NCBI RefSeq assembly: GCF_900188415.1
Contig: NZ_FZNV01000003.1
Span: forward strand, 124,001 to 188,000
Source of the DNA: Maribacter sedimenticola
Lineage (GTDB): Bacteria > Bacteroidota > Bacteroidia > Flavobacteriales > Flavobacteriaceae
DNA: 64,000 nucleotides
Reading direction: 5' to 3'
The position numbers and the translations under genes were made by a program. Each line of letters begins with the position of its first letter. Within the stretch, counting starts at the first letter, position 1. This document shows positions 9,500 to 17,277 of the stretch, piece by piece. Below the pieces are notes generated by a model. That model was not told where the DNA came from. It worked only from the letters and a program-made list of their open reading frames with translations, and searched no databases.

Positions 9500-9607
9500 A
9501 AAATAGCGGTTTAATCGCTTAATCAAAAGAAAATGAACAAATTAAAGGTCAGTTATAATCCGAAAAGTTAGTGCGTAATAACCCGCTACTTTTCATATAC
9601 AAGACCG
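9487..9607 (+). repeat. attC-like palindrome 4
   Basis: The left arm at 9492-9510 (GTATATAAAAAATAGCGGT) pairs with 9581-9600 (ACCCGCTACTTTTCATATAC) over a 70 nt spacer. The right end reads CAAGACC and passes into D element copy 3. The mkoB stop codon lies within the left arm. Confidence 0.65.
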
Positions 9608-9998
9608 ATGATGTTGCATTATTCATAAACTTGTTTAATGTTTTTTATAGGTATTCATTTGTTCGCTATGCTCGTGACTCCTACGTCGACCCTATGTGCT
9701 ACATCTCGTACCTCGATTCTCGCACAAACGGAAATGCAACATCATCGCAGCGCTATGTCAGATTACATAAAACCGTAGGATAAGGGTATCTTTTCTAAGT
9801 ACGACGCTTAACGGAAGAAAATAACCCAACATATCAAGTCACTATATGTAATTTATTCATAACTGTTTATTTATTAACGAATTCATGTGTTCGCTACGCT
9901 CGGAAGGACCGCCATATTTTATTCCCAATACCGTCGAAAACCAAAAAGGGTTTTCACTATATTTCCATAAAATATCGCGGACTACACATAGCGCTGCG
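9608..9998 (+). repeat. D element copy 3
   Basis: This is a near full-length copy with the same left end, internal inverted repeat, late stem and GCGCTGCG right end as copy 1. The 16 nt after it (TTATCTACAATTAGGA) and a few As are identical to those after copy 1, although the downstream genes are unrelated. The open frame at 9571-9783 is the same passive frame as in copy 1. Confidence 0.75.
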
Positions 9999-10017
9999 TT
10001 ATCTACAATTAGGAAAA

Positions 10018-10374
10018 ATGAAAAAGCAAATAGATTCAGTTGACGATTATATTTCTAAATTCCCAAAAGAAGTTCAAGAAAAACTTAACTGGATCAGAAA
10101 AGAGATTATAGATATTGCTCCAAAATCAGTTGAAAGTATTTCTTATGGGATGCCTGCCTATAAATTGAATGAAAAACCACTTGTGTATTTTGGAGGTTTT
10201 GCAAATCATATTGGGTTCTACGCTACACCAACTGGACATGAAAAATTTAAAAAAGCACTCTCTAAATACAAGCAAGGTAAAGGCTCTGTTCAATTTCCAC
10301 TTGAGCAACAGTTACCTCACGAAATAATTACCGAACTTATCAAATTTAGGGTTAACGAAAATCTTAAAAAATGA
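10018..10374 (+). CDS. DUF1801 / YdhG-like protein
   Basis: This 118-residue protein matches the DUF1801 (YdhG) family in length and motifs: IDSVDDYISKFP at the start, ISYGMPAYKLN, VYFGGFANHIGFY and GKGSVQFPL. The family has a small alpha/beta fold and its biochemical role is poorly defined; some members have been proposed as iron chaperones. The start lies directly after the D element leader. Its stop overlaps the next start in ATGA (10371-10374), so it is translationally coupled to the SRPBCC gene and both travel in one cassette. Confidence 0.85.
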   Translation: MKKQIDSVDDYISKFPKEVQEKLNWIRKEIIDIAPKSVESISYGMPAYKLNEKPLVYFGGFANHIGFYATPTGHEKFKKALSKYKQGKGSVQFPLEQQLPHEIITELIKFRVNENLKK

Positions 10375-10787
10375 ATAGAGATAAAATAAAGATTTACTCC
10401 GAAATTTCTGCAAATAGAAAGAAGGTATGGGATTATTATACAAATCCAGAACATATCGTTAATTGGAATTTTGCTTCAGAGGATTGGTGCTGTCCGAAAG
10501 CTGAAAATGACCTTCAAATTGGTGGAACTTATAAAGCGAGAATGAAAGCTAAAGATGGAAGTTTTGGTTTCGACTTTGAAGCTGTTTATAAAGAAATAAA
10601 TCCATTAGAATCATTTAGTTATGGTTTTGAAAATAGAAATATACAAGTTCGTTTTGAAGAAATGGGAAAGAAGACAAAAGTTATGATTGAATTTGACCCG
10701 GAATCAGAAAATCCAATGGAGATGCAAAAGAATGGATGGCAATCTATTCTCGATAATTTCAAAAAATATGTTGAATCAAACAAATAA
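10371..10787 (+). CDS. SRPBCC / AHSA1-like START-fold protein
   Basis: This 138-residue protein has the AHSA1-type SRPBCC signature: early VWDYYTNPEHIVNWNF, then DLQIGGTYKARM, EAVYKEINP and a final long helix (GWQSILDNFKKYV). Such proteins form a helix-grip fold with a hydrophobic cavity that binds small lipophilic ligands; no specific ligand can be read here. DUF1801 and SRPBCC genes are often neighbours, which supports the two-gene unit. Attachment palindrome 5 follows. Confidence 0.85.
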   Translation: MNRDKIKIYSEISANRKKVWDYYTNPEHIVNWNFASEDWCCPKAENDLQIGGTYKARMKAKDGSFGFDFEAVYKEINPLESFSYGFENRNIQVRFEEMGKKTKVMIEFDPESENPMEMQKNGWQSILDNFKKYVESNK

Positions 10788-10789
10788 AA

Positions 10790-10910
10790 GGTGCTAACAA
10801 TGTATAAAAAACAGGCTAAATAGTAGTCAAAAAGGGTTTTCGCCCGTTTCAAGCATTGTGTTCTACCGAAATTTCAGCCCTTATAAATCGCCTACTTTTC
10901 ATATACTAAC
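10790..10910 (+). repeat. attC-like palindrome 5
   Basis: Left GTGCTAACAATG is followed by the arm 10802-10816 (GTATAAAAAACAGGC), which pairs with 10890-10906 (GCCTACTTTTCATATAC) over a 73 nt spacer. The right end CTAACC joins ATTATAACAC of the next cassette. Confidence 0.6.
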
Positions 10911-10970
10911 CATTATAACACATTTGACATAAGCTGTACAACAAGACAACAACTTGAACGTTAAATATTT

Positions 10971-11822
10971 ATGAAACGTAATCACTACTTTTTATTCGTA
11001 ACTATCCTTTTATTATTTGCGGCTTGCGACAAAAATGAAAAGAACATAGAAGAACCTTTGACAGCAAAATTTCTGTTCGAAGATGGATTTGAAACTCAAA
11101 ATAATTCTATAGACGAACTCTTTCCTTCAACTGGTTCAAGATGGTCATTAATTCAACAAACGGACCCTTCAAATGCCTCCAATGAAATTTCGATTACTAA
11201 TAATGAATTTTCAGAAGGACAAAACGCAATTCGTTTTCTCGCCTACCGATCAGATGACCAGCTTTCAAAAATAGACATTGAAAAAGGAGGTTTAAATATA
11301 AAATCAGGAGATAAAGTAACTATAAAAGCTGATTTCTATATAGATACTAATGAATCGTTGGAAAACCTCTTATTAATTGACCTAGAATGTTGTTCTTGTT
11401 GGGACCCAAGTGTTGGGGATAATTTTGGTGCAGAAAATCAATGCCCAGGAGTTAGGCTTATGATGTCCGGTGGCAACGATTATCTTTCTATAGAAAGAGG
11501 CAAAATATCAGGTACTACATTGAAACAAACAAATTTTGCTTTTCCAAGAAATCAATGGGTTTCAGTTGTATGGGAAATGACCCTATCAGTAAATGAAGAT
11601 GGACTTAATAGATTACTTATTAATGGAACGGAAGTATTAAATCAAATGGGTATGAATATGCCAAATGCAAAAATTTTTAGAGAGACTTTTGCTAATGAAG
11701 GAATTGACTTCACTTTGAAAGAACCTACCATTTACGAGCGCGTACAAATTGGGGCAACTGCAAATCCAACCGCTGGAAACATTGAATTATTTGTTGATAA
11801 TTTTTCACTAAGGGTAGAATAA
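10971..11822 (+). CDS. lipoprotein with a lectin/lyase-like beta-sandwich
   Basis: This 283-residue protein has a lipoprotein signal (LLLFAAC, C19). The mature protein resembles concanavalin-type or polysaccharide-lyase-like jelly rolls: an opening FEDGFE, a central GQNAIRFLAYRSD, WVSVVWEMTLS and a closing IELFVDNFSLRVE. That family assignment is by pattern only and I am not certain of it. A cysteine-rich loop (ECCSCWD, then NQCPG) is notable and may hold disulfides or a metal. If the fold is right, it would bind or cleave glycans at the cell surface. It is a single-gene cassette following palindrome 5. Confidence 0.7.
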   Translation: MKRNHYFLFVTILLLFAACDKNEKNIEEPLTAKFLFEDGFETQNNSIDELFPSTGSRWSLIQQTDPSNASNEISITNNEFSEGQNAIRFLAYRSDDQLSKIDIEKGGLNIKSGDKVTIKADFYIDTNESLENLLLIDLECCSCWDPSVGDNFGAENQCPGVRLMMSGGNDYLSIERGKISGTTLKQTNFAFPRNQWVSVVWEMTLSVNEDGLNRLLINGTEVLNQMGMNMPNAKIFRETFANEGIDFTLKEPTIYERVQIGATANPTAGNIELFVDNFSLRVE

Positions 11823-11824
11823 AT

Positions 11825-11930
11825 CGTGCTACAACAAAGCCTAAACATAATGCGTACTTTGGGGCAAAAACCGAAAGGTCTGTGTATATTTATAACGTCG
11901 CTAAATTGAACATTACGCATTAGCTAACTA
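11825..11930 (+). repeat. attC-like palindrome 6 (weak)
   Basis: TAATGCGTA at 11848-11856 is the exact complement of TACGCATTA at 11914-11922. The flanks GTGCTACAACA on the left and GCTAAC on the right resemble those of the better sites. The arms are short, so this is a degenerate member. Confidence 0.4.
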
Positions 11931-12084
11931 TTCAAATTTAGCTTTGGAACAAAATAAGAAAAAGGAAAACCTACCTGTCAGCAGGCAGGCAAAAGGCTTT
12001 AGCTATGTCGGCAGAAGGAAACTGGCCAGCGCGCCAACTGGTCCACTGCTTTCGCAGATGTCCTATTTACGCACTACGCTTTGC

Positions 12085-12099
12085 TCAACCATTAGGCAT
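12085..12099 (+). repeat. possible cassette junction (TCAACCATTAGGC)
   Basis: CTCAACCATTAGGCAT sits just before the start codon of the next gene and matches the right end of palindrome 1 (GACCGTTAGGCGT) apart from G to A in the core. A matching left arm was not found. Confidence 0.35.
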
Positions 12100-12102
12100 C
12101 AT

Positions 12103-12915
12103 ATGAATCTAAAATTGTCCTTATTGATTTTCTTGTGGGTTATTCTTAATTCGTTTGGACAACAATGTGAATACCAGGAATACTTTCTTTTAACCGATTT
12201 AGCAAAAGATCAGACTTCCAAAAAGGATTATAAGGCCGCAAAAAATAACTTTAAACAAGCCTTCTCAAAAACTAGTTTTCCCTTGGGGCATGATTTGAGT
12301 TATGCCTTATATGTGGCCGACGAGACGAATGATGATGAATGGGCATTATTGATAGCAAAACAGCTTGCGAAGGGAGGTATTCCATTGAGATACTTCGTGA
12401 AATTCAAGAAAAGAAAATGGTACAAAAGATTTGTATCAGAATTCCACAGCTTAAATCAATACTATGAAGAAAATTTCAATTTGGAAATACGCGTTCGTTT
12501 TCTAGAATTATCCAAGAAAGACGCTGATTTTACTGAGAAGTATCATAGCTGGCGTGTTCGGGAAATAGAACTAACCAAGGAAGAGTTAATAAACGATGCC
12601 ACGGAACGATTAAACGACTTCAAGGAATTCAACCAAAAATATGGTTTCCCAAATGAACAAACGATGGGATACAATTATAATAGACGTTTAAATAGAATAG
12701 AACCTTACCCTGTTGGAGCAATGATGATTCATATTTATCAAATGGGAGTTTTGCTATACCAAGATTCAATACCAAATTTTGTATGTACCGGGGGACTGCA
12801 CCCTAGTTATAAAAAAAATCTAAAAACGATTCGCGGATTTGGAAATAGTACGGGAGTTAAACAAGAAATTGAGGCTAGATTTGCAAAATTCAGGGGCGAA
12901 CCTATTAACCATTAA
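12103..12915 (+). CDS. secreted protein of unknown function
   Basis: I start the gene at ATG 12103, where a good signal peptide begins (MNLKLSLLIFLWVILNSFGQ); the longer open frame upstream is junction sequence. The 270-residue product continues with a TPR-like segment (KDYKAAKNNFKQAFSKTS) and a helix-rich charged region. It ends with a conserved-looking block (KYGFPNEQTMGYNY, MMIHIYQMGVLLY, CTGGLHPSY). Bacteroidota carry many such proteins with a 'FPxxxxxG' block and a later histidine-containing block (DUF6624-like), but I cannot assign it firmly. It is probably periplasmic. Confidence 0.65.
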   Translation: MNLKLSLLIFLWVILNSFGQQCEYQEYFLLTDLAKDQTSKKDYKAAKNNFKQAFSKTSFPLGHDLSYALYVADETNDDEWALLIAKQLAKGGIPLRYFVKFKKRKWYKRFVSEFHSLNQYYEENFNLEIRVRFLELSKKDADFTEKYHSWRVREIELTKEELINDATERLNDFKEFNQKYGFPNEQTMGYNYNRRLNRIEPYPVGAMMIHIYQMGVLLYQDSIPNFVCTGGLHPSYKKNLKTIRGFGNSTGVKQEIEARFAKFRGEPINH

Positions 12916-13007
12916 AACGACTGCTTTTCATATGGATAATTTCCTTTTGAAAAGTCCACAACGAAATCATAGCCGAGGACGTCCTATTTAATTTGAATAA
13001 TTAGACT

Positions 13008-13394
13008 TTGAAAAATAGTTTCATATTGACTATTGGTATTTTATTTGTTAATATCTCCGTAGGACAAGAAATAGAACTGAAACTCAATATTCTTGGGTAC
13101 CAATTTGTTCAAAATGGAAAAAAAGAAATTAGAAAGAATTGATAAAAGCAACAGCATCAATTCCTGAGGCTCGTTAATAAAATAGGCCAAATCTCACAAA
13201 AAGATTATTAGTGATGTGTCTACAATCGGTGGCGGTTTTATTGGAATATCGCTTTCTTCTACCGTACTTAAAAAACAAACAAAGGATTTGATAAATATAA
13301 TCTTTCCATAAAATCCAATTCTGCCAATAGTGTTAAACCTGAATCTAAGATTATAGCAAACATCAACGGATTTGGGCTTTCAACGCGCTTTTAA
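13008..13394 (+). pseudogene. decayed secreted-protein gene
   Basis: A TTG-initiated signal peptide (KNSFILTIGILFVNISVGQ) and about 24 further residues can be read from 13008, after which the frame stops. Further pieces appear downstream in shifted frames: VSTIGGGFIGISLSSTVLKK, then NLSIKSNSANSVKPESK up to GFGLSTRF with a stop at 13392-13394. This looks like one exported protein broken by several indels. It occupies its own slot between two cassette junctions. Confidence 0.5.
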
Positions 13395-13398
13395 AAAA

Positions 13399-13545
13399 AC
13401 TATGTACAACAAGGTCTAAAATTCACTACTTGCGGATTTTCTAAACGGAAATCACGCGCAAAAAACTACCTTTATGTTCGGCAGGATCGTCCTACGAATG
13501 AATCTCAGCAAAGAAACATAACCTAACCGTAATGCGTCATGCCAA
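13399..13545 (+). repeat. possible cassette junction, degenerate
   Basis: The stretch begins GTACAACAAGG and ends CCTAACCGTAATGCGTC, where the right end matches the ACCGTTAGGCGTC seen at palindrome 1 with small changes. Long paired arms are not obvious, so I regard it as a decayed site. Confidence 0.35.
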
Positions 13546-13564
13546 AAACTTAAACACTATAAAG

Positions 13565-14035
13565 ATGAAACAGCTTATTCAATTTTTAGACATCACCCTA
13601 ACTGGACTAATTGCCGGTGTAATATTCGGAATTTGGATTGGCAATAATCCTCAAGACTTATCAGCAGTAACTTATGTTGAGCAACAACAGAATACCATTA
13701 GAGCTTTGAATGTACTGATGCCAATTCTCGGATTAATCTCAATTATACTTACAGGAATATATGCTGTTCTATCTAAAGGTGAAAAATTAAACCGAAACTT
13801 ATTACTTCTTGCAACTGCCTTCCTGATTATAAGCGGACTAATCACCCGTTTCGGTAATCAACCAATAAATGCTATTGTCATTACTTGGAAACTTGAAAAC
13901 ATTCCAGACATCTGGAGCACATTAAGAGATAAATGGTGGTCATTTCACATCATGCGAACTCTTTCTGCAATGACAGGTTTCGCATTAATTGTATATGTAT
14001 CAATTTTTAATAAAATAAAAGGCAGGAACGTATAA
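13565..14035 (+). CDS. DUF1772 family membrane protein
   Basis: From ATG 13565 the product is 156 residues with four hydrophobic segments (about 8-25, 50-68, 78-96 and 130-148). The family landmarks are an early TGLIAGVIFGIW, a VEQQQNTIRALN segment, the FGNQPINAI motif after the third helix, and a final W..FHIMRT.SAMTGF. DUF1772 proteins are related to anthrone oxygenase-like membrane proteins; the role in bacteria is unknown. An upstream in-frame ATG at 13532 lies in the cassette junction and is less likely. The stop overlaps the collapsed D element that follows. Confidence 0.85.
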   Translation: MKQLIQFLDITLTGLIAGVIFGIWIGNNPQDLSAVTYVEQQQNTIRALNVLMPILGLISIILTGIYAVLSKGEKLNRNLLLLATAFLIISGLITRFGNQPINAIVITWKLENIPDIWSTLRDKWWSFHIMRTLSAMTGFALIVYVSIFNKIKGRNV

Positions 14036-14037
14036 CA

Positions 14038-14170
14038 ATGTTTTTTATAGGTATTCATGTGTTCGCTACGCTCGGAAGGACCGCCATATTTTATTCCCAA
14101 TACCGTCGAAAACCAAAAAAGGTTTTCATTATATTTCCATAAAATATCCCGGACTATTCATAGCGCTGGG
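14038..14170 (+). repeat. D element copy 4 (collapsed)
   Basis: The sequence begins AATGTTTTTTATAGGTATTC and continues with ATGTGTTCGCTACGCTCGG. In copies 1 and 3 these two parts are separated, each next to a direct repeat (ATTCATGTGTTCGC in copy 1; copy 3 has TTTG). The middle has been lost precisely between those repeats, leaving the 3' stem-loop. It ends GCGCTGGG before TTATGC. Here it acts as the end palindrome of the DUF1772 cassette. Confidence 0.7.
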
Positions 14171-14193
14171 TTATGCAAAATCATAGCGCAACA

Positions 14194-14763
14194 ATGAAAA
14201 ATCTAATTAATTACATACAATCAAAAATTACCTTATCGCAAAACGAGATAGGTTTACTCAAAAATTACTTTGTAGCAGAAAAAGTTCCAGCTCAGACTAT
14301 TCTTCTGGAATCAGGAAAAGTGGAGCGTTATATTTATTTTTTAGCTACTGGAATTGTAAAAGGATATCAAAATGTTGATGGGAAAATTGTTGTACAACAT
14401 CTAATAGGTGAACAAGATTTTTTTACATCTTTAGATAGCTTTATGACAGAAACCCCATCCGTAGATTATTATGAAACAATCACTGATTGTAATCTGATAA
14501 AAATATCAAAACCTGATTTTGACATTTTACAAAAAGAAACAAAATTTTGGCCAATACTTGTTAAAGAGGTTACCAACGAACATTTAAGTTGCAAATTAGA
14601 ACGCGTTAAGGATTTTCAAATTTTAACTGCAAAAGAACGCTATCTTAAATTTGTGGATCAATACCCAACATTAGCGTTGAACGTATCTATTGAGAATATT
14701 GCCTCATTTTTAGGAATGGAACCTCAATCCCTAAGTCGTATCAGAAAACAAATCGCTTTCTAA
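14194..14763 (+). CDS. Crp/Fnr-family transcriptional regulator
   Basis: The 189-residue product has an N-terminal cNMP-binding-type beta-barrel (about 15-115, with AQTILLESGKVERYIYFLATG) and a C-terminal helix-turn-helix (about 160-185, SIENIASFLGMEPQSLSRIRK). This compact type is common in Bacteroidota, often beside the gene it controls. The reading frame is open from an ATG at 14173, but I prefer 14194 because the upstream codons belong to the cassette junction. It sits 62 bp ahead of the SDR gene and probably shares its cassette, so that gene is the natural target. The effector is unknown. Confidence 0.8.
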   Translation: MKNLINYIQSKITLSQNEIGLLKNYFVAEKVPAQTILLESGKVERYIYFLATGIVKGYQNVDGKIVVQHLIGEQDFFTSLDSFMTETPSVDYYETITDCNLIKISKPDFDILQKETKFWPILVKEVTNEHLSCKLERVKDFQILTAKERYLKFVDQYPTLALNVSIENIASFLGMEPQSLSRIRKQIAF

Positions 14764-14824
14764 CATATGTTATTTCCAATCTCTTAAAAGGGTTGGAGAT
14801 TTGCTCAAATAAAATTTAAGAATT

Positions 14825-15838
14825 ATGGGCAATGAAATTTCATTAGTAACTGGCGGAAATGGACATTTAGGAAACAACCTAATTAGACTCTTGCTTTCCG
14901 ACAACCAAAAAGTAAGAACTACAGTAAGAAACATTAATACTACAAAACCTTTTAAAGGATTAGACTGTGAAGTTGTACAAGCTGATATAACCGACAGAGA
15001 ATCATTAAAAAAAGCTTTTGAAGGCGTGACAAACCTATATGCTGTAGCAGCTAATTTTAGTATGTGGGCCAAGAATCCTAAAACAGAAATATATGATAAT
15101 AATATGCAAGGAACTCAAAATGTGTTTGACATTGCTAACGAATGTGGCATCAAAAATATCGTTTATGTAAGTTCAGTAGCTAGTCTGGATTTTTCAAAAT
15201 TACCCGCCAATGTGGCTAATGGATATAACCAAGACAGAAGAAATTGGTATTACAACTCTAAAAATGATTCTGATAAACTGGCATTAGAGTTGGGGAAAAA
15301 ATATGGTATAAGAACCGTACTTGTTTTACCCTCTGCTATGATTGGTTCCAAAGCCTTTAAGTTAAGTTATTCCAACAACCTTGTATTACAAGTTTTAAAT
15401 GGAGAAATACCTGTAGATACCAATGTAACTTTAAATTGGGTAGATGTTAAGGATGTGGCTCTGGGTATGTATAACGCTATGCGGAAAGGCAGAAATGGAG
15501 AACGGTATATTTTATCGAACGAAAAACACACTACGTTACAAGAAACGGTGAAAATTGCATCAGAATTATATCCTGAACTAAAATTAAAAACACCTAAAAA
15601 AGTACCTAAATGTTTATTGTACTCTGTTGCCGGTTTAATGGAGTTTAGTAGTAAACTTACAGGTAAAGAACCTCTCTTACAAAGACAATACTTGGACATG
15701 TTTTATGGCTTAAAACAAGATTATGATATTCGGAAATCCATAATAGAATTAGATTATAACCCTAAACCTTCAAGAAAAGCTTTGGAAGATGCTTTGAAAT
15801 ATTTGAAAACCAATTGGAAAAAAGATAACGGTATATAA
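14825..15838 (+). CDS. extended SDR, NAD(P)-dependent epimerase/reductase
   Basis: This 337-residue protein has an N-terminal Rossmann motif (SLVTGGNGHLGNNL, TGGxGxxG), an acidic stretch DITDRESLKKAF, a serine strand (VYVSSVASL) and a catalytic Y-x-x-x-K (YYNSK). This is the pattern of extended SDRs such as dihydroflavonol reductase-like or NAD-dependent epimerase proteins. The substrate cannot be inferred. The preceding Crp/Fnr gene and the spacing suggest a regulator-enzyme pair. The stop at 15836-15838 falls at the left edge of the next attC-like structure. Confidence 0.8.
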   Translation: MGNEISLVTGGNGHLGNNLIRLLLSDNQKVRTTVRNINTTKPFKGLDCEVVQADITDRESLKKAFEGVTNLYAVAANFSMWAKNPKTEIYDNNMQGTQNVFDIANECGIKNIVYVSSVASLDFSKLPANVANGYNQDRRNWYYNSKNDSDKLALELGKKYGIRTVLVLPSAMIGSKAFKLSYSNNLVLQVLNGEIPVDTNVTLNWVDVKDVALGMYNAMRKGRNGERYILSNEKHTTLQETVKIASELYPELKLKTPKKVPKCLLYSVAGLMEFSSKLTGKEPLLQRQYLDMFYGLKQDYDIRKSIIELDYNPKPSRKALEDALKYLKTNWKKDNGI

Positions 15839-16004
15839 CAATGTTTAAAGAACATAGCGAAGGTTAGCACTACCGAAAACTATATGCTTATGTACCAAAC
15901 CGCCAAATATAAAATCAAACCTTCAATATAAAAGTTGAAATCAAAATTTTATATTTGGCTCAATATCAATCAGAAACACACCGACTACTTGCATATAGTT
16001 AGAG
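15836..16004 (+). repeat. attC-like palindrome 7, long nested stems
   Basis: The structure starts TATAACAATG and ends AGTTAGAGC. Two perfect nested stems are visible: AACTATATGC at 15879-15888 with GCATATAGTT at 15991-16000, and inside it CCAAATATAAAAT at 15903-15915 with ATTTTATATTTGG at 15946-15958. It is longer than the other members but has the same outer-stem, inner-stem and GTTAGRGC layout. Confidence 0.55.
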
Positions 16005-16099
16005 CTTATGGTTACTTAAATGACTATGAAAAGGCGCGTTTTTATTGGAAAAAGTCTATTGAAGAAAATGACCAAAGTTTAGATGATAGAAAAATTTAA
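15998..16099 (+). pseudogene. TPR-protein C-terminal remnant
   Basis: An open frame from the palindrome edge encodes VRAYGYLNDYEKARFYWKKS and then IEENDQSLDDRKI before a TAA at 16097-16099. The spacing of Y/A/W residues matches a TPR helix pair. There is no start codon, so this is the tail of a gene cut off at the cassette junction. Its stop overlaps the start of the epoxide hydrolase gene. Confidence 0.5.
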
Positions 16100-17210
16100 A
16101 GTGAACATACCACCATCCGATCTTGATGATTTAAAACATAGAATCAAAAATGTTAGGTGGCCAGATGAAATTAAAAACTCAGATTGGACGTATGGTACAA
16201 GTCTTTCCTATATCAAAGAACTTGCAGATTACTGGCTATACGATTTTAACTGGAGAACAATAGAAAAAGAAATCAATTCCTTTCCCAATTTTATTGCAAC
16301 CGTTGACGGTATTAAAATCCATTTTCTACACATAAAGAGCAAAAGTAAAAATGCCATACCAATAATTATAACCCATGGTTGGCCAGGTTCATTTCTTGAA
16401 ATGCTCAAAATAATAACGTACCTATCAGATTCAGAAAGCACACCTTTTCATTTGGTGATACCTTCAATTATAGGATTCGGATTTTCAGAAAAACCAACCG
16501 TTAATGGTAGTGATTACGGGTTTAACGCAGATTTATGGCATAAATTAATGCTTAAACTTGGGTATCATAAATTTGGCCTTCAAGGGGGAGATATTGGTGC
16601 GGGTATTAGCATAAAAATTGCACAAAAATATCCTGAAAGCATTATCGGGTTACATTTGAACTACATATCAGATTCTTATGTGCCATATTTTAGAGAAAAT
16701 GAACCTATGAATCCCCACATCTTAAAGTACCAAAAATCTACCCGGTTGTGGAACGAACGGGAAGGTGCTTATGCTTTGGTCCATAGCACAAAACCTTTGT
16801 CATTGGCATATGGATTAAATGACTCCCCTATTGGACTTTGTGGGTGGATAATAGAAAAATTTAAGGCTTGGAGCGATAACGATGGGAATATTGAAAATAG
16901 TTTCACAAAAAAAGAATTATTGGCCAACGTTACATTGTATTGGTTAACTCAAACTATACATTCATCAATTAGAATGTATCACGAAATCAGTAATAATCCA
17001 CTAAAATTTGGAAAAGATGATTTTGTAAAAACTCCAGTTGGTTTCGCAATGTTTCCAAAAGAGATTCCCGTACCGCCAAGAGATTATATTGAAAAAGGGT
17101 TTAATATTGTTCATTGGACTAAAATGCCTAAAGGAGGACATTTTCCGGCTCTGGAACAGCCTAAATTGTTGGCTGATGATATGATACGCTTTTTTATAAA
17201 TTTGAAATAA
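16083..17210 (+). CDS. epoxide hydrolase (EHN domain alpha/beta hydrolase)
   Basis: This 375-residue protein has the N-terminal EHN lid domain (about 1-110, with RWPDE and ADYWLYDFNWR) and then an alpha/beta-hydrolase core. The oxyanion-hole motif HGWPGS is at 98-103, the nucleophile D170 lies in GGDIGAG, and the catalytic His is about 353 in GGHFPALEQP. The Asp nucleophile marks an epoxide hydrolase rather than an esterase: water opens an epoxide to a diol through an ester intermediate. Tyr residues in the cap are probably the acid groups. There is no signal peptide, so it is cytosolic. The natural substrate is unknown. Confidence 0.88.
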   Translation: MIEKFKVNIPPSDLDDLKHRIKNVRWPDEIKNSDWTYGTSLSYIKELADYWLYDFNWRTIEKEINSFPNFIATVDGIKIHFLHIKSKSKNAIPIIITHGWPGSFLEMLKIITYLSDSESTPFHLVIPSIIGFGFSEKPTVNGSDYGFNADLWHKLMLKLGYHKFGLQGGDIGAGISIKIAQKYPESIIGLHLNYISDSYVPYFRENEPMNPHILKYQKSTRLWNEREGAYALVHSTKPLSLAYGLNDSPIGLCGWIIEKFKAWSDNDGNIENSFTKKELLANVTLYWLTQTIHSSIRMYHEISNNPLKFGKDDFVKTPVGFAMFPKEIPVPPRDYIEKGFNIVHWTKMPKGGHFPALEQPKLLADDMIRFFINLK

Positions 17211-17277
17211 AATAGCACAAAACTTCTACAGAACTATACCTAAACGTTGGTAACGTTAAACTTAAAATCTAACTCTA

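Noticed and set aside
11944..12102. N-terminal extension of the secreted protein at 12103
   Set aside because: The extension is encoded by cassette-junction sequence with no start context, and a clear signal peptide begins at 12103.
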